Below are positions 50,106 through 62,800 of a stretch of DNA of 64,000 nucleotides, one piece after another. The DNA comes from Carallia brachiata. Lineage: Eukaryota; Streptophyta; Magnoliopsida; Malpighiales; Rhizophoraceae. Location: positions 1,989,057 through 2,053,056 of the forward strand of contig JADCRB010000053.1 of assembly GCA_021464245.1 (NCBI GenBank), in the 5' to 3' direction. The notes under the pieces were generated by a model, which saw only the letters and a list, made by a program, of their open reading frames with translations, searched no databases and had not been told where the DNA came from. Both the position numbers and the translations under genes were made by a program. Within the stretch, counting starts at the first letter, position 1. The number at the start of each line of letters is the position of its first letter.

Positions 50106-53100
50106 ATGGGAAAAATTGTTTATTTTGACTTACTATTCTATTTATGTATGCACATTACATACGTAAGCATATACATATTACACATACACATTACTTTGTT
50201 TTTATACATTACTTTATTTAGACTACTTTGTTATATATATATATATATATATATATTTCAATTGATATATATAGTTATAAAAAATATCACTTTTTTCGGT
50301 TCACATTTTTTTATTGCGGTTACACAAAATATTCCAATTGGTGCAGTATGGATACTGTGTAGATAACTTTTTGTATGACCATGTAATTGAGCTCTTTTAA
50401 AAAATAATTATAATATTCATAGATAAAATAATAAAAACAACACTTTTTTTTGTACATGTGTCAAATATTCAAATACTAGAGTCTTTTAGATTACTTTTTT
50501 AATCCAATAAAAATATTAAGTTGATGAGTTGAACTTTGGATAGGGTTGAGAAGGATCCTAAATTTTTTGGGCTTTTTCCGAGTTTGGATCACTTTCGAAT
50601 TTAAGTCGCATTTGAGTTTGAGTTAAAAAAAATTGAGACATAACTTTTTTTTTTTTGGGAGCAAGTTCAAGTCGTTGAGTTAGATTATTTTTTGTGTATA
50701 AAAGTTTCCAGTGTCCATTCTCTTGCTTTAGATATACATATATATATATATATATATTATATATTGGTTGAGATTAGATACGAAATGACATTTAAATTGT
50801 AGAGACCCAACTTACAGAATTGGATAGTTGATTGGTTAGGATTTTAGAAGCCATTCAATATCACACTACTCGTGGAAAGACGAAACAGTGTAGGTACTTT
50901 TAGACTGAGATCATTTAGAGATACTTTCTGTCAAATTTTTAAAAAAATTAATGATTTTTCGTTAAGAACCACTAAATGTGCAATACAAAAAAGCATAATA
51001 AAATAGGTACAGTATACATTTTTTAGATAGTTTGTTGCACATTCGATTGCATTATTGCTCATATAGTCATTATTGCTGAATATTTTGTGGTTCAGATGAT
51101 CTAAACATTAAGTCACTCAAATTAAATAATTTTTTTTATAAATATTTAAATTACTACCAATATTTGCAATAATTTTTTTTCTTTGACATAAGGTATCCTA
51201 CGTGTTTTCATGTACGAAACTATTTTTTGTTCGTGGTATTAAAATTGCTGCTGACCCAAAAAATTTGACCTTACAAGGATTTGAATACGAGAATTTGTCT
51301 TGTTATGAATCGTTTTTATACAGAGTACTAATAATTACAATATATGTAATAAAGATGATTGAATGGAAAGAGTCAAAGAAGTCATTGCATATTTTGTGAG
51401 CTTGATAGATGTGAAACAAGACAAACATAAACACCACCAACAAAAAGTTTTCTGGACTTGGGACTAACAGATTTTGCTCTGCCAATAACCATTCTGGGTT
51501 AAATTGGAGGGTATCCATTCCATGCTGATGTGCTATGTGACTATTACATTTGCAGACATTACATCACTGGCGGCACTCATGCGACTAACTAGCAAACTAA
51601 TTACCAACTCTATTCTTTTAATTAATAGCACTATTACGTAGCTCATTTTTTAAAAAGTATAAGTGTGTATGTTGGTCATCTACCAATATTTAAGAGTTCA
51701 TTTGTCTTCTTTTTTTAATTCAATTATCTAATAATCTATATCATTGCATCTCCATATTTGCCCACTTTGTATTTCTTTTTAATTAAAAGTCTAGAAATTC
51801 CGAAACCAATGGTCTGCACTCTGTAGGATGACAATTTGTTAGCCATGTTGAGGTAGAATTACCGAGGAGAGCTCTTGCGTCCGTTGGCTTGCCAATAATT
51901 GTTCCTGTACAGCAAAAGGATTAAATGCACTCAAGTTCTTTAGAGTTTATCTATGTTGCGTTTTATTTCTATATAGTTTTAATTTACATCATAAAACTCT
52001 TGTGGATTCTGAACTTGGCAATTGGGACCTTTGTCACAATTTATTGATTTTATAACATCTTATTAACTTTAAAAAGACTGATAAATTTGAAATAGAATGA
52101 ACTTTTTTTTTTTGAGTCATCATGATTTTTTTTTGGGAAGCTTTTTAAGATTTATAAATTTTGAATTTTTACGAGTTCAATATTTCTAACTCTAACATTT
52201 TTTAAAAAAAAATTAAGGTTATGAAATTCCAAAAGAAAAAAAATACTTTACAAATAATTTGAGAATCAAAAAATAAATTTAAAATTAGTGAAATTATAAT
52301 TGACAAAATTGAAAACCATAGAAATTTTATAATGTAAATTGACACTATAAGAAAACAAAATACAAAAGAAAAAAAAAATCTAAGCCAGAAGAAAATTAGA
52401 TACATTTTAACTCGTAGAAGAAATTTAACTTTTGAGTTGACAACCGTCGCTGCAATTCTTGAGGTGGAGCCTTCGAACGGGAGATTGAAATGCCCACATG
52501 TTGGCATGTTTATTAACTTTGCAGTTATTTAGGTTGACCGTCGTTCGTGTCTTTGCCCATTCGTTTAGTAAAATATACTTTAAAGGGGCAGAGAATTTTT
52601 ATTTTACAAGATGCACCGTTTTAGTATCTGTAGAATAAATAAAAAATAAAATAAAATAAAATTGGAAATTTCACTAGCAACTAGCACTAGGCACTAGAGC
52701 ACCGACCAAATTGAACCTCAAAAACGCGCGGTCGCGGGGCTCCTTTGCTCTTCTTTGCGCTTTGCTCTGTGTGTTGGGTTGTGCTGACTTGGGCCGCACT
52801 GAGTTTTTCTTGTTTGTTCTTTTGTGTTTTTTTGTTCCCGTAATCCTAAATGGACTGGTAATACTACTACCAATTACAAGTAGCATTGCCTCTTCTTTTA
52901 GTCAGTCTTCGCTAATTAAAGATTCAAAAAATGTTAATGAATATACGTTTTTATCATACGATTCAATTATACTGTAATACCGTTTGTAACAATAATTATA
53001 TTTTTTGTAATAAAAATTTACACTTTATTTTTTATTGTAAAAAATATATATGTTGTTAAAAAAATTGGTATGTTATGTAGTAACCGAATTATACGGTAAA

Positions 53101-53427
53101 ACGCGTGTGCCCGTGCAGCAGTATCCGGAAGGATTCTTCTCCGCATCTCACAGGGAATGAGTATATTGGTTACCGGCTATTAATCTCTCTCTATGTATAT
53201 ATATTGATCGCTGTTTGGGAAAATAATATTGACACACAACTTAAGAAAGAAACCCCGACAAGTTTTTAGTTCTGTTGTGCTTGCGAGACACTTGTGCCTT
53301 CCGCTCTCTGTTGTTCGATCAAGAAACCCACATAAAGAAAGAAAGAAAGAAAGCAACTTTCTTTGTCTGCAACTGCAACAGCCGCTGCGTACCCCCCGTA
53401 ACCTGATTTTATTAAAGAAAAGAAACT
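50106..53427. other. A/T-rich intergenic DNA and J-like gene 5' flank
   Basis: TA microsatellites lie near 50232-50255 and 50738-50758. A GC-rich patch near 52690-52800 (AACGCGCGGTCGCGGGGCTC) resembles the GCGC-rich ends of dispersed plant repeats rather than a gene. A GAAA microsatellite (about 53334-53353) lies in the leader of the J-like gene. Nothing else was supported. Confidence 0.4.
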
Positions 53428-53870
53428 ATGGCGGATGCACTGATTCAATTCGCAGAGGAGGAGTTCTTGAAGAAGCGCTTCCAAAAGGCTTACGAAATCG
53501 CCAGGCTGCTTTGCAGCTCGACCCTTTTTACGGCAACGGCTGCCTCCACATGTACGTTGCTGCGTACAGAGTCCATTATGCTGCTGCCTCTTCCAAGGAC
53601 GCAGTCGGTTTCATTGACTGGTATGACGTTCTTGGCATTCATCACGACTCGCCAGAACAAGACATCAATCACCGTTTCTGCAAGATGGGGAAGCTGATCG
53701 ACCCAGATGAGAACTGCTTTGCCGCTGCCAAGGGAGCCTACGACATCATCTCCACAGCCGTCGACGTTTTGGGAAACCCTGAAACTCGCATTGTCTTTCA
53801 CAGGCGCTGGATGCAGAGGCCACACCTAAGAGCGATCAGAAGCTCTGCCGTCCCCAAAACCCAATTTTAA
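53428..53870 (+). CDS. Small J-like protein lacking the HPD motif (one frame break)
   Basis: Single-exon gene, about 147 aa if the frame break is set aside. ATG 53428 opens MADALIQFAEEEFLKKRFQK, a charged helix of the kind found at the N terminus of a plant J-protein family in which a helical region precedes a WY.(V/I)LG J-domain. Then come LQLDPFYGNGCLHMYVAAYRV and the J-domain-like FIDWYDVLGIHHDSPEQD. Where J-domains have HPD this protein reads IDPD (in GKLIDPDENC), followed by AAKGAYDIISTAVDVLGNPETR, matching helices III-IV (F..I..A...L....R). Without HPD it should not stimulate Hsp70 ATPase. The first about 24 codons are in one frame and the rest in another; one base is missing near 53500-53503 (GCC AGG.. 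in place of GCN CAG..). It has no close neighbours. Known: the family relation of the J-domain. Inferred: loss of co-chaperone activity. Confidence 0.72.
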
Positions 53871-55140
53871 GAGGGAAGGTCGTGGCCGCAATCATCAATT
53901 CTAGTTTCACCAGTCCATGCCAAATAAGGTTGCTTGTGAGAGATTAATTAACTACTTAGTCAGTACCATTAGTTCTTGTTTAGGCAATAGGCTTTTGAAT
54001 ACAGTTGTTTGACAGAATGTATTTTTGATCCTTACTTTCTAGAGCTCAGTTTTGTATACGTATACTCGTGCACAAATAGTATATATATATAATGTATTTT
54101 TATAACGAATTTAATTATTTCTGCAACAACATTTATTATTTTTATGACGAAAAATTACGTGCTAATTTATTATATCATATTTGATCAGTGTTGTTTCAGA
54201 AATAAACAAGCTTGTTTCAATATATATACCCAATATGACTGCCCAAATATGGATGGGAAACTTTTTTGTACTTTCTATTGTAGTTGTTGATAAATATTTC
54301 AGTTCTTGAATTCAATAGGTGTTGACTCCATTTGTTGTACCTGGAATATTTCTAATTGTTTCTTGAAATTAATAATAACGGATTATTTCGTTATAATTTT
54401 CATCAGGTTTATTGTGAATCTGCTGAAAACAGTGGAAAAAGAATTCATCCAACTACAAAAAGTTCTGCTCCAAAACGGTTGATTTGCTTGTGTATTGTCC
54501 TTTCTATTTGTTGCCTATTGTAAGTCCACTTGGTTACTGATTTGAAGAGTTTCTATACGAATTGGAAATATTTTCTAGGCAAAAAACAGAAATTCAATTC
54601 ATGCCCACAACGGTTTTTTTTGGGGTCAAAATCAACCCTTTATGTTTATGTCCGTCAACACGTATGTCCCTTTGCGTTAACTCTCCATTAATTACAACCA
54701 CATAGGCTGCCACCTCACACGCCTTTACTTACTTAGACTGCCACGTCATCAAATACCGATGACATAGCATTTGTTAAATAAAAAACTTTCTAAGAATTTA
54801 TTTTGTTTTATAGCAATTTTTTCCAATTTTTTGAAAATTTCTTTTGTTTATATTAAGAGATTTCTATTTTAACTCCTTTTTAATGACTTAAATTGTCTCA
54901 CACAATAAAAATAAGAGAATAGTAAGTTACAAGTCATTAAAGATAAAAAAAAAAAATTGCGAAGGGTGGAAACCGGTTGCTTCTCAAGCAGCCGGTTCCC
55001 ACTTTCAAATTTCTTTTTTTTTTTATCTATTCAATTTTATACCCAAGAAGCTCCACTATTTCGTCAAATTTCAATTACTTTTCTTTTTACGTCTTTTTTT
55101 GTTGCCACTTTCTTTTATTTTTTTAATAATAACTTAAAAA
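53871..55140. other. Intergenic, no gene supported
   Basis: The 3' flank of the J-like gene, then A/T-rich DNA. Near 54615-54770 a block with GGGGTCAAAATCAACCC and repeated TGCCAC/GCCACGTCATC strings looks like part of a nonautonomous DNA transposon, but no matching inverted end was found. Confidence 0.4.
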
Positions 55141-55625
55141 AATTTACAAAAAAAAATTTAAAAGAACTAGTATTATTATTCATCGAACCTCTAATATACA
55201 CCAGATGATTTTGATAGCATTGACGTTTAGTATATTAAGATCAAGTGATCTAATGATAAAATTTTAAGTCGTTTACACAAAAGATTAGATATAGGATAAT
55301 TAAAATTAATATAAATTAAAAATGATCTTCTTTCATCATTCTATTTAATCATTGTTGTGATTATTAGTTCAACACACTCATGAATTATAAAGGATACTTG
55401 GTCACTAGATTGATTATTAATCTCATGGTTAGAACCATGATCATTAGTTAACACACTCATAATTTCTAAACAAAATTTTACAAAAATAATTTAGATGAAC
55501 TATTAGCATAATTCATCAAACCTCTAATAGACACTAGATGATATTTATAACATTGAAGTTTAGCATGTTAAGAATCAAGTGATTTAGTAATAACATTATT
55601 AAGTCATTTACACGAAGGATTACTT
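55141..55625. repeat. Diverged tandem duplication, about 336-bp period
   Basis: The segments at about 55141-55290 and 55477-55625 align: both carry TCATC.AACCTCTAATA.ACAC, AGATGAT, CATTGA.GTTTAG.AT.TTAAGA and AAGTC.TTTACAC.AA.GATTA. The intervening sequence also has a short repeated CAACACACTCATGAATT-like / TAACACACTCATAATTT pair. The duplication sits directly beside the two-type tandem array. Confidence 0.75.
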
Positions 55626-55809
55626 TCAACATTGATCAATACCAGGTTTTGAATCTTAATTGTTAGGGCTAAGAGTTTAACCATTTTATTACTAAATCAT
55701 GTATTTAGTATGAACGATACACTATTGATTATTGAAGTGAATTCATAAAATATCATTTCCTTATAATTTGAACTTATAAAATATATTTTCATTATTAAAA
55801 TATCCCATT

Positions 55810-57478
55810 AGAAAAATTTTTATTTAAATCTAGGCCTATACTATTTTATTTCATATTGAAACATGAACATTTTGTTGCTTAACTTTGAAAGTGCGTAAAA
55901 ATTCTATAAATTAGAATAACAATAGATTTTACTTTAACAGTAATTTCAATCAGAAAATTTTTGATTCAATTGTACAACTATTTTACTTTTTATTGCATTT
56001 TTAGTAACTGGTTATCTAATTTGCAAGAATTGTATAAAAATGCTTGAAATTTAAATAATGTTAGTATTAACTTAAGTAGTTACTAAATTGGAACATTTTT
56101 CATTCAAACCTGGGCCTATTTTACTTTGTCTTGAAATATCAATAATGTGCTATTTAACTTTGCAAAAATTACATAAAAATCCTATAAATTTAAATAGCAA
56201 TAGGTTTTATTTAAGTAGTTACTTAAATTAGACATTTTTTTATTCTCATGTGGGACTATTTTACTTTTTAGTATATTTTTTAATAACTGGTTGCTTAAGT
56301 TGTGAAATTACATAAAAAGTTTAGAAATTTGAATAAGTTTGGTGCTCACTTAAGTAGTTACTAAAATGAGATATTTTTTATTTAAACCTGGGCCTGTTTC
56401 ACTTAATCTTAATATAATAGTAACTTGTTACTTAACTTTGCTGAAATTACATGACAGTCTTATAAATTTGAATAAAAATAGGTTTTTCAAAAATAGTTAC
56501 TTAAATTAGACATTTTTAATTCAAATGTAGGACTATTTTACTTTTTATTGTATTTTCAGTAACTAGTTACTTAAGTTGTGAAAATTATGTAAAATGTCCT
56601 GAAATTTGAATAACTTTAGTGTTCACTTAAGCAATTACTAAATTGAGATTTTTTTTATTTAAACCTGGGCTTATTTTGCTTAATCTTAATATAATAGTAA
56701 CTTGTTACTTAACTTTCATGAAATTACGTAACAATCCTATAAATTTGAATAACAATATGTTTTACTTAAGTAGTTATTGAAAATAGACATTATTTATTCA
56801 AATGTTGGACTATTTTACTTTTTATGGTATTTTCAATAACTGGTTACTTAAGTTGTAAAAATTACTTCAAAAAAATATTTAATTTTGAATCTCAATATTG
56901 TTCACTTAAAAATTTACTGAAATGAGATATTTTTCACTTAAATTTAGGCCTCGTTCATTTTATCTTCATATTTCAATAACTTTTTGCTTAACTTTACTAA
57001 ATTTACATAACAATTCTATAAATTTGAATAACAATAGATTTTACATAAGTAATTACTTAAGTCAAATATTTTTTTATTTAAATGTTGGACTATTTTACTT
57101 GTCATTGTATTTTCAGTAACTTATTACTTATCTTATGAAAATTACATAAAAAGACTTGAAATATGAATAATGTTAGTGTTCATTTAAGTAGTTAGTAGAA
57201 TAAGACATTTTTATTTAAATTTGGGTCTATTTCACTTCATATTGAAATATAAAGAACTTGTTAATTAACTTTGTGAAAAGTTACATAACATTTTTATAAA
57301 TTTGAATAACAATAGTTTTGATTTAAGCAATTACTTAAATCAAACATTTTTCAGCCAAACGAGTGATTATTTTACTTTATGTTGGATTTTTAGTAATTGT
57401 TTATTTAACTTGCAAAACTTGCAGTCAAAATTTGAATCAATGTTAGTATTCATTTAAGTAGTTATTCAAAACAAATTT
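55810..57478. repeat. Tandem array of ~138-bp monomers in two alternating types
   Basis: About twelve monomers. Type A contains (C/T)CTGGGCCTATTT..CTT then a TCTTGAAAT/CTTAATAT stretch, TTAACTTTG, and CTATAAATTTGAATAACAATAG. Type B contains GTTGGACTATTTTACTTTTT, a TTCAGTAACTGGTTACTTAAG stretch, and GAAATTTGAATAATGTTAGTGTTCA. Type A motifs fall near 55833, 56113, 56390, 56665, 56944 and 57220; type B near 55970, 56255, 56527, 56803, 57086 and 57365. Within-type spacing is about 272-285 bp, so the real unit is an A-B dimer repeated six times. Both types share CTTAAGTAGTTACT-like junctions. Outer monomers are the most diverged. The array lies in plain A/T-rich DNA with no gene. Confidence 0.88.
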
Positions 57479-57873
57479 TTTTAATTAAGAGTAAGTTACA
57501 ACAAAAAAAAACTTTTTTTTTGTGATGATACAAATTATTTGTTAGTGCACAGAGAAAAGAAAGATTATTAGTGCATAAAAAATATGATAATATTGAAAGT
57601 CAACTAAATGAAGATATCGTTTTAAAAAAATTATTCCTATATATATTGTTAGTAACATATTTAGTCATTTTATAGTTTATCTAATAAAACAAATGTACAA
57701 TAATTTGGAACAAATAATAGAAGACCTTCTTAGTTAAAGTTGCATAGTATTATATACTAAAAGAGAGTTACATGTGTAAGCGCGTGTATGAGTGCTATAT
57801 CAAATCCTTTTGAATGTTATTCTTTACATGAATTATACAATGAGTAGTCAATAAAAAAATGGTTGTATGATAA

Positions 57874-58235
57874 TCATGCCATATGCAACTTTAGGTTGAC
57901 AAAGTAAAATGGAGTGCTCAAGCGAATCACCGTTGTGGCCATGTAAAGCAAGAACTTAGTTTTAAACTCATCATTTGGGGGTAGGTCTTTCAAATCCTTT
58001 ATAAGCTTTGAAACTTCGATTTTGGATTTTACTAGATTAAACTCCTTTTCTACATCCATATCTTTCCCCAAGAAATTTCCAACCTCTACTCCATTTGAAG
58101 AAAGTCCCACATCTATTCAACTTCGGCTAGATATAGTATCAACATTCTTCCATGCACATTCAAACATGAGGTACTGCAATCAAAATTTCGAGCTAGGTAC
58201 TCAATCAATTCTGGAATTTCTGGTCTAGCTTAGTT
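57874..58235 (-). pseudogene. Plant-mobile-domain (aminotransferase-like) gene fragment
   Basis: On the minus strand, with one frame slip, this reads LARNFDCSTSCLNVHGRMLIL..AEVE, then VGLSSNGVEVGNF, and further on DLPPNDEFKTKFLLYMATTV. The order of a FD.....L.(I/V)HGR segment, a GL.S.G.EV turn and a LP..DEFK..F.LY segment is that of the plant mobile domain found in transposon-associated and PMD-like plant proteins. In-frame stops and the abrupt end show it is a remnant. The identification rests on motif order by eye. Confidence 0.45.
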
Positions 58236-58959
58236 ACTTGGAGCCTCATAATGCCACCAAACCCTTGTGACTTGACTACCATCATCTTGAAAGCATCAAA
58301 GGATTTTACTGTATTTATGAATTACATAATTGAACATCGTGTCTAAGGATATTTCTAAAACATTCAACAAAAACAAAACAATCCATATGAACATGTCTGC
58401 TAAATGGAAATTCCAACAAACAAGTTAATTTCAAATGTACAACATACATACTTTGGTGCATGGGCTTTGATTGGTACATGACAATGAAATTACCATTATT
58501 TGAAAAAAAAAAAAGACAAAGACAAATATTATTAAAGAGCTAGTTTTTGCTTGCTAGCATTATTCCTTCCCTTTTTGCTTTATGTTCATATATGCTAAAA
58601 TCAACAGGAGCCAGAACTAGACTTGAAAAATGTACCCAACTTTTTTCTCAAAGCAAAAGATTCACATGCTTCTTACAACAGAATTTGTATCATAACAAGA
58701 TATAAAATAGAGATTATGTGCATATACAGTATCATTATCCCCAGCTCTTTTGTGATTGCTTTTTTTTTAATAAGCTTATTAATTTGCTTATAATTGCATA
58801 TACACAATATGGAGATTCCTTTAGACTTAACTTGAAACTCGACAACCTTTTAAACTATAGTCCTTTGACATTGGTTATTTACTATATAATGACTTGAGCT
58901 ACTTACAATGATACGAACCACACCTAGAACAATGAAACTCAACACCAATACGTTATTAA
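58236..58959. other. A/T-rich intergenic DNA
   Basis: No supported feature. Confidence 0.35.
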
Positions 58960-59800
58960 TAAACCCCAAAAAACTAAATCAGATTCAATAAAAGAGAACC
59001 AAGACCCGTTATTTATAATGAAGACAAGAACTAAGGTTATGAGCAGAACAAAGACTTGATATTTATAAGAGATACAAACTAAGGTTATAACAAGAAAAAA
59101 AGGTAGGAATGACATTCAAGAACAATTTGAGATGTGAATAATAAGTCTGGTTCATTCACCATAACAATAATTTGATAAGATCACAAAGTTCTCAAAAGAA
59201 TAAAATAGGATAGTTTATTCCTTCCCAATAACTCTCTACCAAAGGCTGCTGGTTCTAATACTTTAACAAGATATTTATAGCCTTTAGAAACCCAAAAATT
59301 AGAATAGGATTTACCTAAAAAAACTTACTAAACAAGGATTGAGTTTAACAAGGAAGGTACAAGCTTGACCCTTGATTTGTGCAAAATAACTTAATCAAGT
59401 AAACAAAACAAATCTTCCTAATTTAGGCTTAGCCAATCTTAAACAGGATGGTGGCACATATAATAAATCCTAAATAACAAAGATTGGATGTTCATAAGCA
59501 AAATTAACCTATTAACAATGCGACATTCTTGAGGTTTAATGATCTTTGCACAAACAGTCTAGTATCCTCAATCTTAAATTTGAATTAAGTTAACCAAACC
59601 TTGTTTTTCTAGTATAAACGGAACCCTTTGTGTCTTGTCCCAACTAGCTTCAATCAGCCATTGCAAAGGTTGACGCATTCTCTTAGCTTTAGATCTTATG
59701 ATTGGACCATCCTTAATATGCAACGGATTATGATTGTTTGTATTGTTGCTACCTTGATTCCCATCATACAATCTTTACACAAAATCATCATTGTACCTTA
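58960..59800 (-). mobile_element. Ty3/gypsy 3' end: polyprotein C terminus and LTR remnant
   Basis: A minus-strand open frame 59771-59574 contains GPIIRSKAKRMRQPLQWLIE and ends VNLIQI. A GP(I/M)(I/T)RS(R/K)AK motif near the stop is characteristic of the C terminus of many plant gypsy polyproteins. Downstream on the minus strand (about 59350-58960) the sequence has a GGCTATAAATATC box and looks like the U3/R part of an LTR. RT and integrase are absent, so only the 3' end remains. Confidence 0.55.
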
Positions 59801-62800
59801 CTATCCAAGGTCTTTTTTGTATGCCTTTTCATTTTGTGCACACTCAATCCAGCTTCTCATTGTCTCGAATTGACATCTTGCTAACCAAATGTCAAATGCA
59901 TTCAATGCTAAAAGGAGGAAACTTGAACAAAAAATGGTCTAAAGAAATAGATTCAAAATAGTTTGGCATTTACAAAAATAATTCTTTAAAAATTGGAAGA
60001 TTGCATTATCACAAGCATTGTTAACTTAGTAAAAGTCAAGTTGTCAAGGCACAATGAAAAAGAAAAAGTTAGAAGATTACATATCATATCATAAAAATGA
60101 GGATAAATATAATTCTTGCAAGGAATTAAATCACACAAGTTTTACCTCTCTTTTTATGGATCAATCCACAAGAAATCATCATTTCTTGAACCAGCTTCAG
60201 CATTTTCAGGATTATCATCCTACTCACTAGTTCCTCCAATATCCTTGAGCTCCTTTTGTTCACTCATTGTCACTCAAACTACAACAAGGTGCCACTAATT
60301 CTCTATAATAAACAAAATTCTAACAATAGATAATATTCTATTCCCTCAAACACATGCTCAAAAGTACACACACAAAAAACCCCAAAATGCATATATGAAC
60401 TGAAAATAAAAAAGGAGCTACTAAACCAGAAAGCAACCACCATTGATTTGACCTACAGATAGCACATAAATACTATACTCAAAGTGAATAAGAATCCCAA
60501 CAAATAAAAAGACATTCGTGTCCTTTAGCTTACTGGTGGTCTATAACAAATTTTCACTGGCCAAATAGAAGAAAAAAGTTATTATTTCATGGTTGTGAAG
60601 TGTAGATAAACTAGAGAATATCAAGGTTGCGTCTTGCTAATATTTCCTGGGCCATAATTAATACATTGGTAGAAATGAAAAACTACCACTACTACAGTAG
60701 TACTACTGGAGAGTATTTTGAATGCAGGATTGTTAAAAGGTGAGCCTTACGAAATCATGTTGCTAAATTGAAGCATGATTAATTACATTGGCATTACAAG
60801 AACAATGATTTCTCAGCACTATAAATGCCTTTAATATTTTTTAAACCATTTTCAAACGAACCAAAAGAAAATAAATAGAATTCTTGATGATTTCTTCAAA
60901 AAATGATAACAGAAAAGATAGTTAAAAAAATCTAAGAAATTTATAAAAAAAAACCCAAAATAAGAGATCAAACCAATGATAGAGAAGAACAAATATGTAA
61001 ATGGGTTGCCATTACATTATATGAATCGTACATTTTCACAAAAGGTGAGAAGCCTATCAAAAATTATAGTTTCAAGGACACATGATATCTTTGATTGCCT
61101 ATTACTGGAGGATGGGTTTGTAGACATTTGAAGAGTATAACAAAAAGAAAAAAAGGGGGGGGGGGGGGGGGAAGAAACCCATCACGTTATCTATATTCTC
61201 AGCGCTTAAATTCCAAATATCCAATCAAGAGCACAATTCAGCTTCAAAATCAGGCCTTTAAAGTAACATTTGCAAAAAAAAAAAAAAAAAAAAAATCTAA
61301 TGCCCAAGAATTGAAGTCCGAAAAGAATTTTGTACACTTGGGTGTTGGGCTCGTGGCCGACAGTGGCTGAGAGGGAAAGCTTTAGAGAACATAAGAGTAA
61401 AGAGAGGCACATATCAAAGATTTTTCTTAGTACTCAGAGATAATTTGGGATCAGGGATAGAGAACTAGAACCCTAACAGAGAATAAGAACTAGATTTTGA
61501 GAATAGCATCACATTAGACTAGTGAAGATTTCAGTGTAGAAGTTAATCGAGAAAAAGATCTTTTTTTTTTTTAGGCAAGATCGGTTTGTTGCGATATAAA
61601 GAAAACTTCAAAAAGGGATTTGGAAAAAAAAAAATGTTTTGGTCCTTTTACCAGTTCTCTTGGTGTCCAATTTTACAAATGACTTATTTATTAGGTAGCG
61701 TGTCATTTTAAAAGGGAGTCGATTATATTCCTTTATTTTAGGAGTATGAGTAGCAAGCATTTTTTTTTTCAATCTACTTTGTTTTTTATGAGTTGGATTT
61801 GAGGCCGTCGCCCGGGGGGGGGGGGGGGAGGGGGGAAGACTTATCTCAAGATGAGCATTATTTGGGCTTTAAAAGCTTTTTAACATGAGCCCACATGTTT
61901 TGCAGATTCACAATTAGAAAATTTTCTATTCTTTTTTATTTGCCCACTACTCTTTTTTTTATGCGTAATCAATAGAATTTATACGTATACAGCCCTATGG
62001 GATATCTTAAAGTCTCAAAGAAATCATTGGACTATATCCCAAGCACCAGGAAGCTAGGTAGGAGCAAAGGGGGTAGTTGCCCCCCTTGTTTTTTTTTTAT
62101 ATATTTTTGTAGGGGCAAAAGATAGTCAAAGTTAAGGTATAGCGCAGTGGCAAACCCTTTGCCCGGCCTCATGTTTTTCTTACCCCTCGTTTCCTCTCCC
62201 CTTTCCTCTTGTTATTTCTTTTTTAGTAAAAAAAATATTTTTTTATATATTACAAAGAATTATTATAGTATCATTTTCTTATTCTTTTTAAAAGTATTCT
62301 TATTTTTAATAAAATAAGTTATTAATAACAAACAGACATAAGCATGTTGTATTTTTAAAAATATAGTTGTTTATAAAATTAGTTTTATTTGTACCAATTC
62401 AACAATTATGATACCAAGATTCATTTAGTTATCAATCTATAAATATCATATAAAAATTGTTTGTGCAATCACACGATAGACAAATAACTAAATGATTGTT
62501 ATTATTCATATAAAAAGGAAATTTTTGATATTATAGAAAATAAAAAATTTTACTTTAATGTTTTATGAATAATTATAATATTTATTATTCTAAATTAGTA
62601 ATTTCATTTTTTAATTTTTAAATATATGTTATTTTTATTATTATATTTGAATACAAAAGTTTGCCTCCCTTAAAAATTATTCTTATTTCGTCCCTGGCGC
62701 CATTTGCTTTCTTTTACCACCAACGGTTGAACAAGTACCGTTGTTATGTATGTAATTAGGCTAAAAGCCTTCCATACATGACAGGAAAAAAAAATAATTG

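Noticed and set aside
52711..52977. 88-aa hydrophobic plus-strand open frame
   Set aside because: It starts in a GCGC-rich repeat-like patch and runs into A/T-rich DNA; no promoter, motif or conserved pattern.
55810..57478. CRISPR-like array
   Set aside because: The repeats are contiguous monomers without unique spacers and the DNA is plant nuclear.
62050..62700. Possible hAT-type element bounded by CAGGAAGC and CCCTGGCG
   Set aside because: The ends resemble a common plant repeat, but the 8-bp flanks do not match and the inverted repeat is weak.
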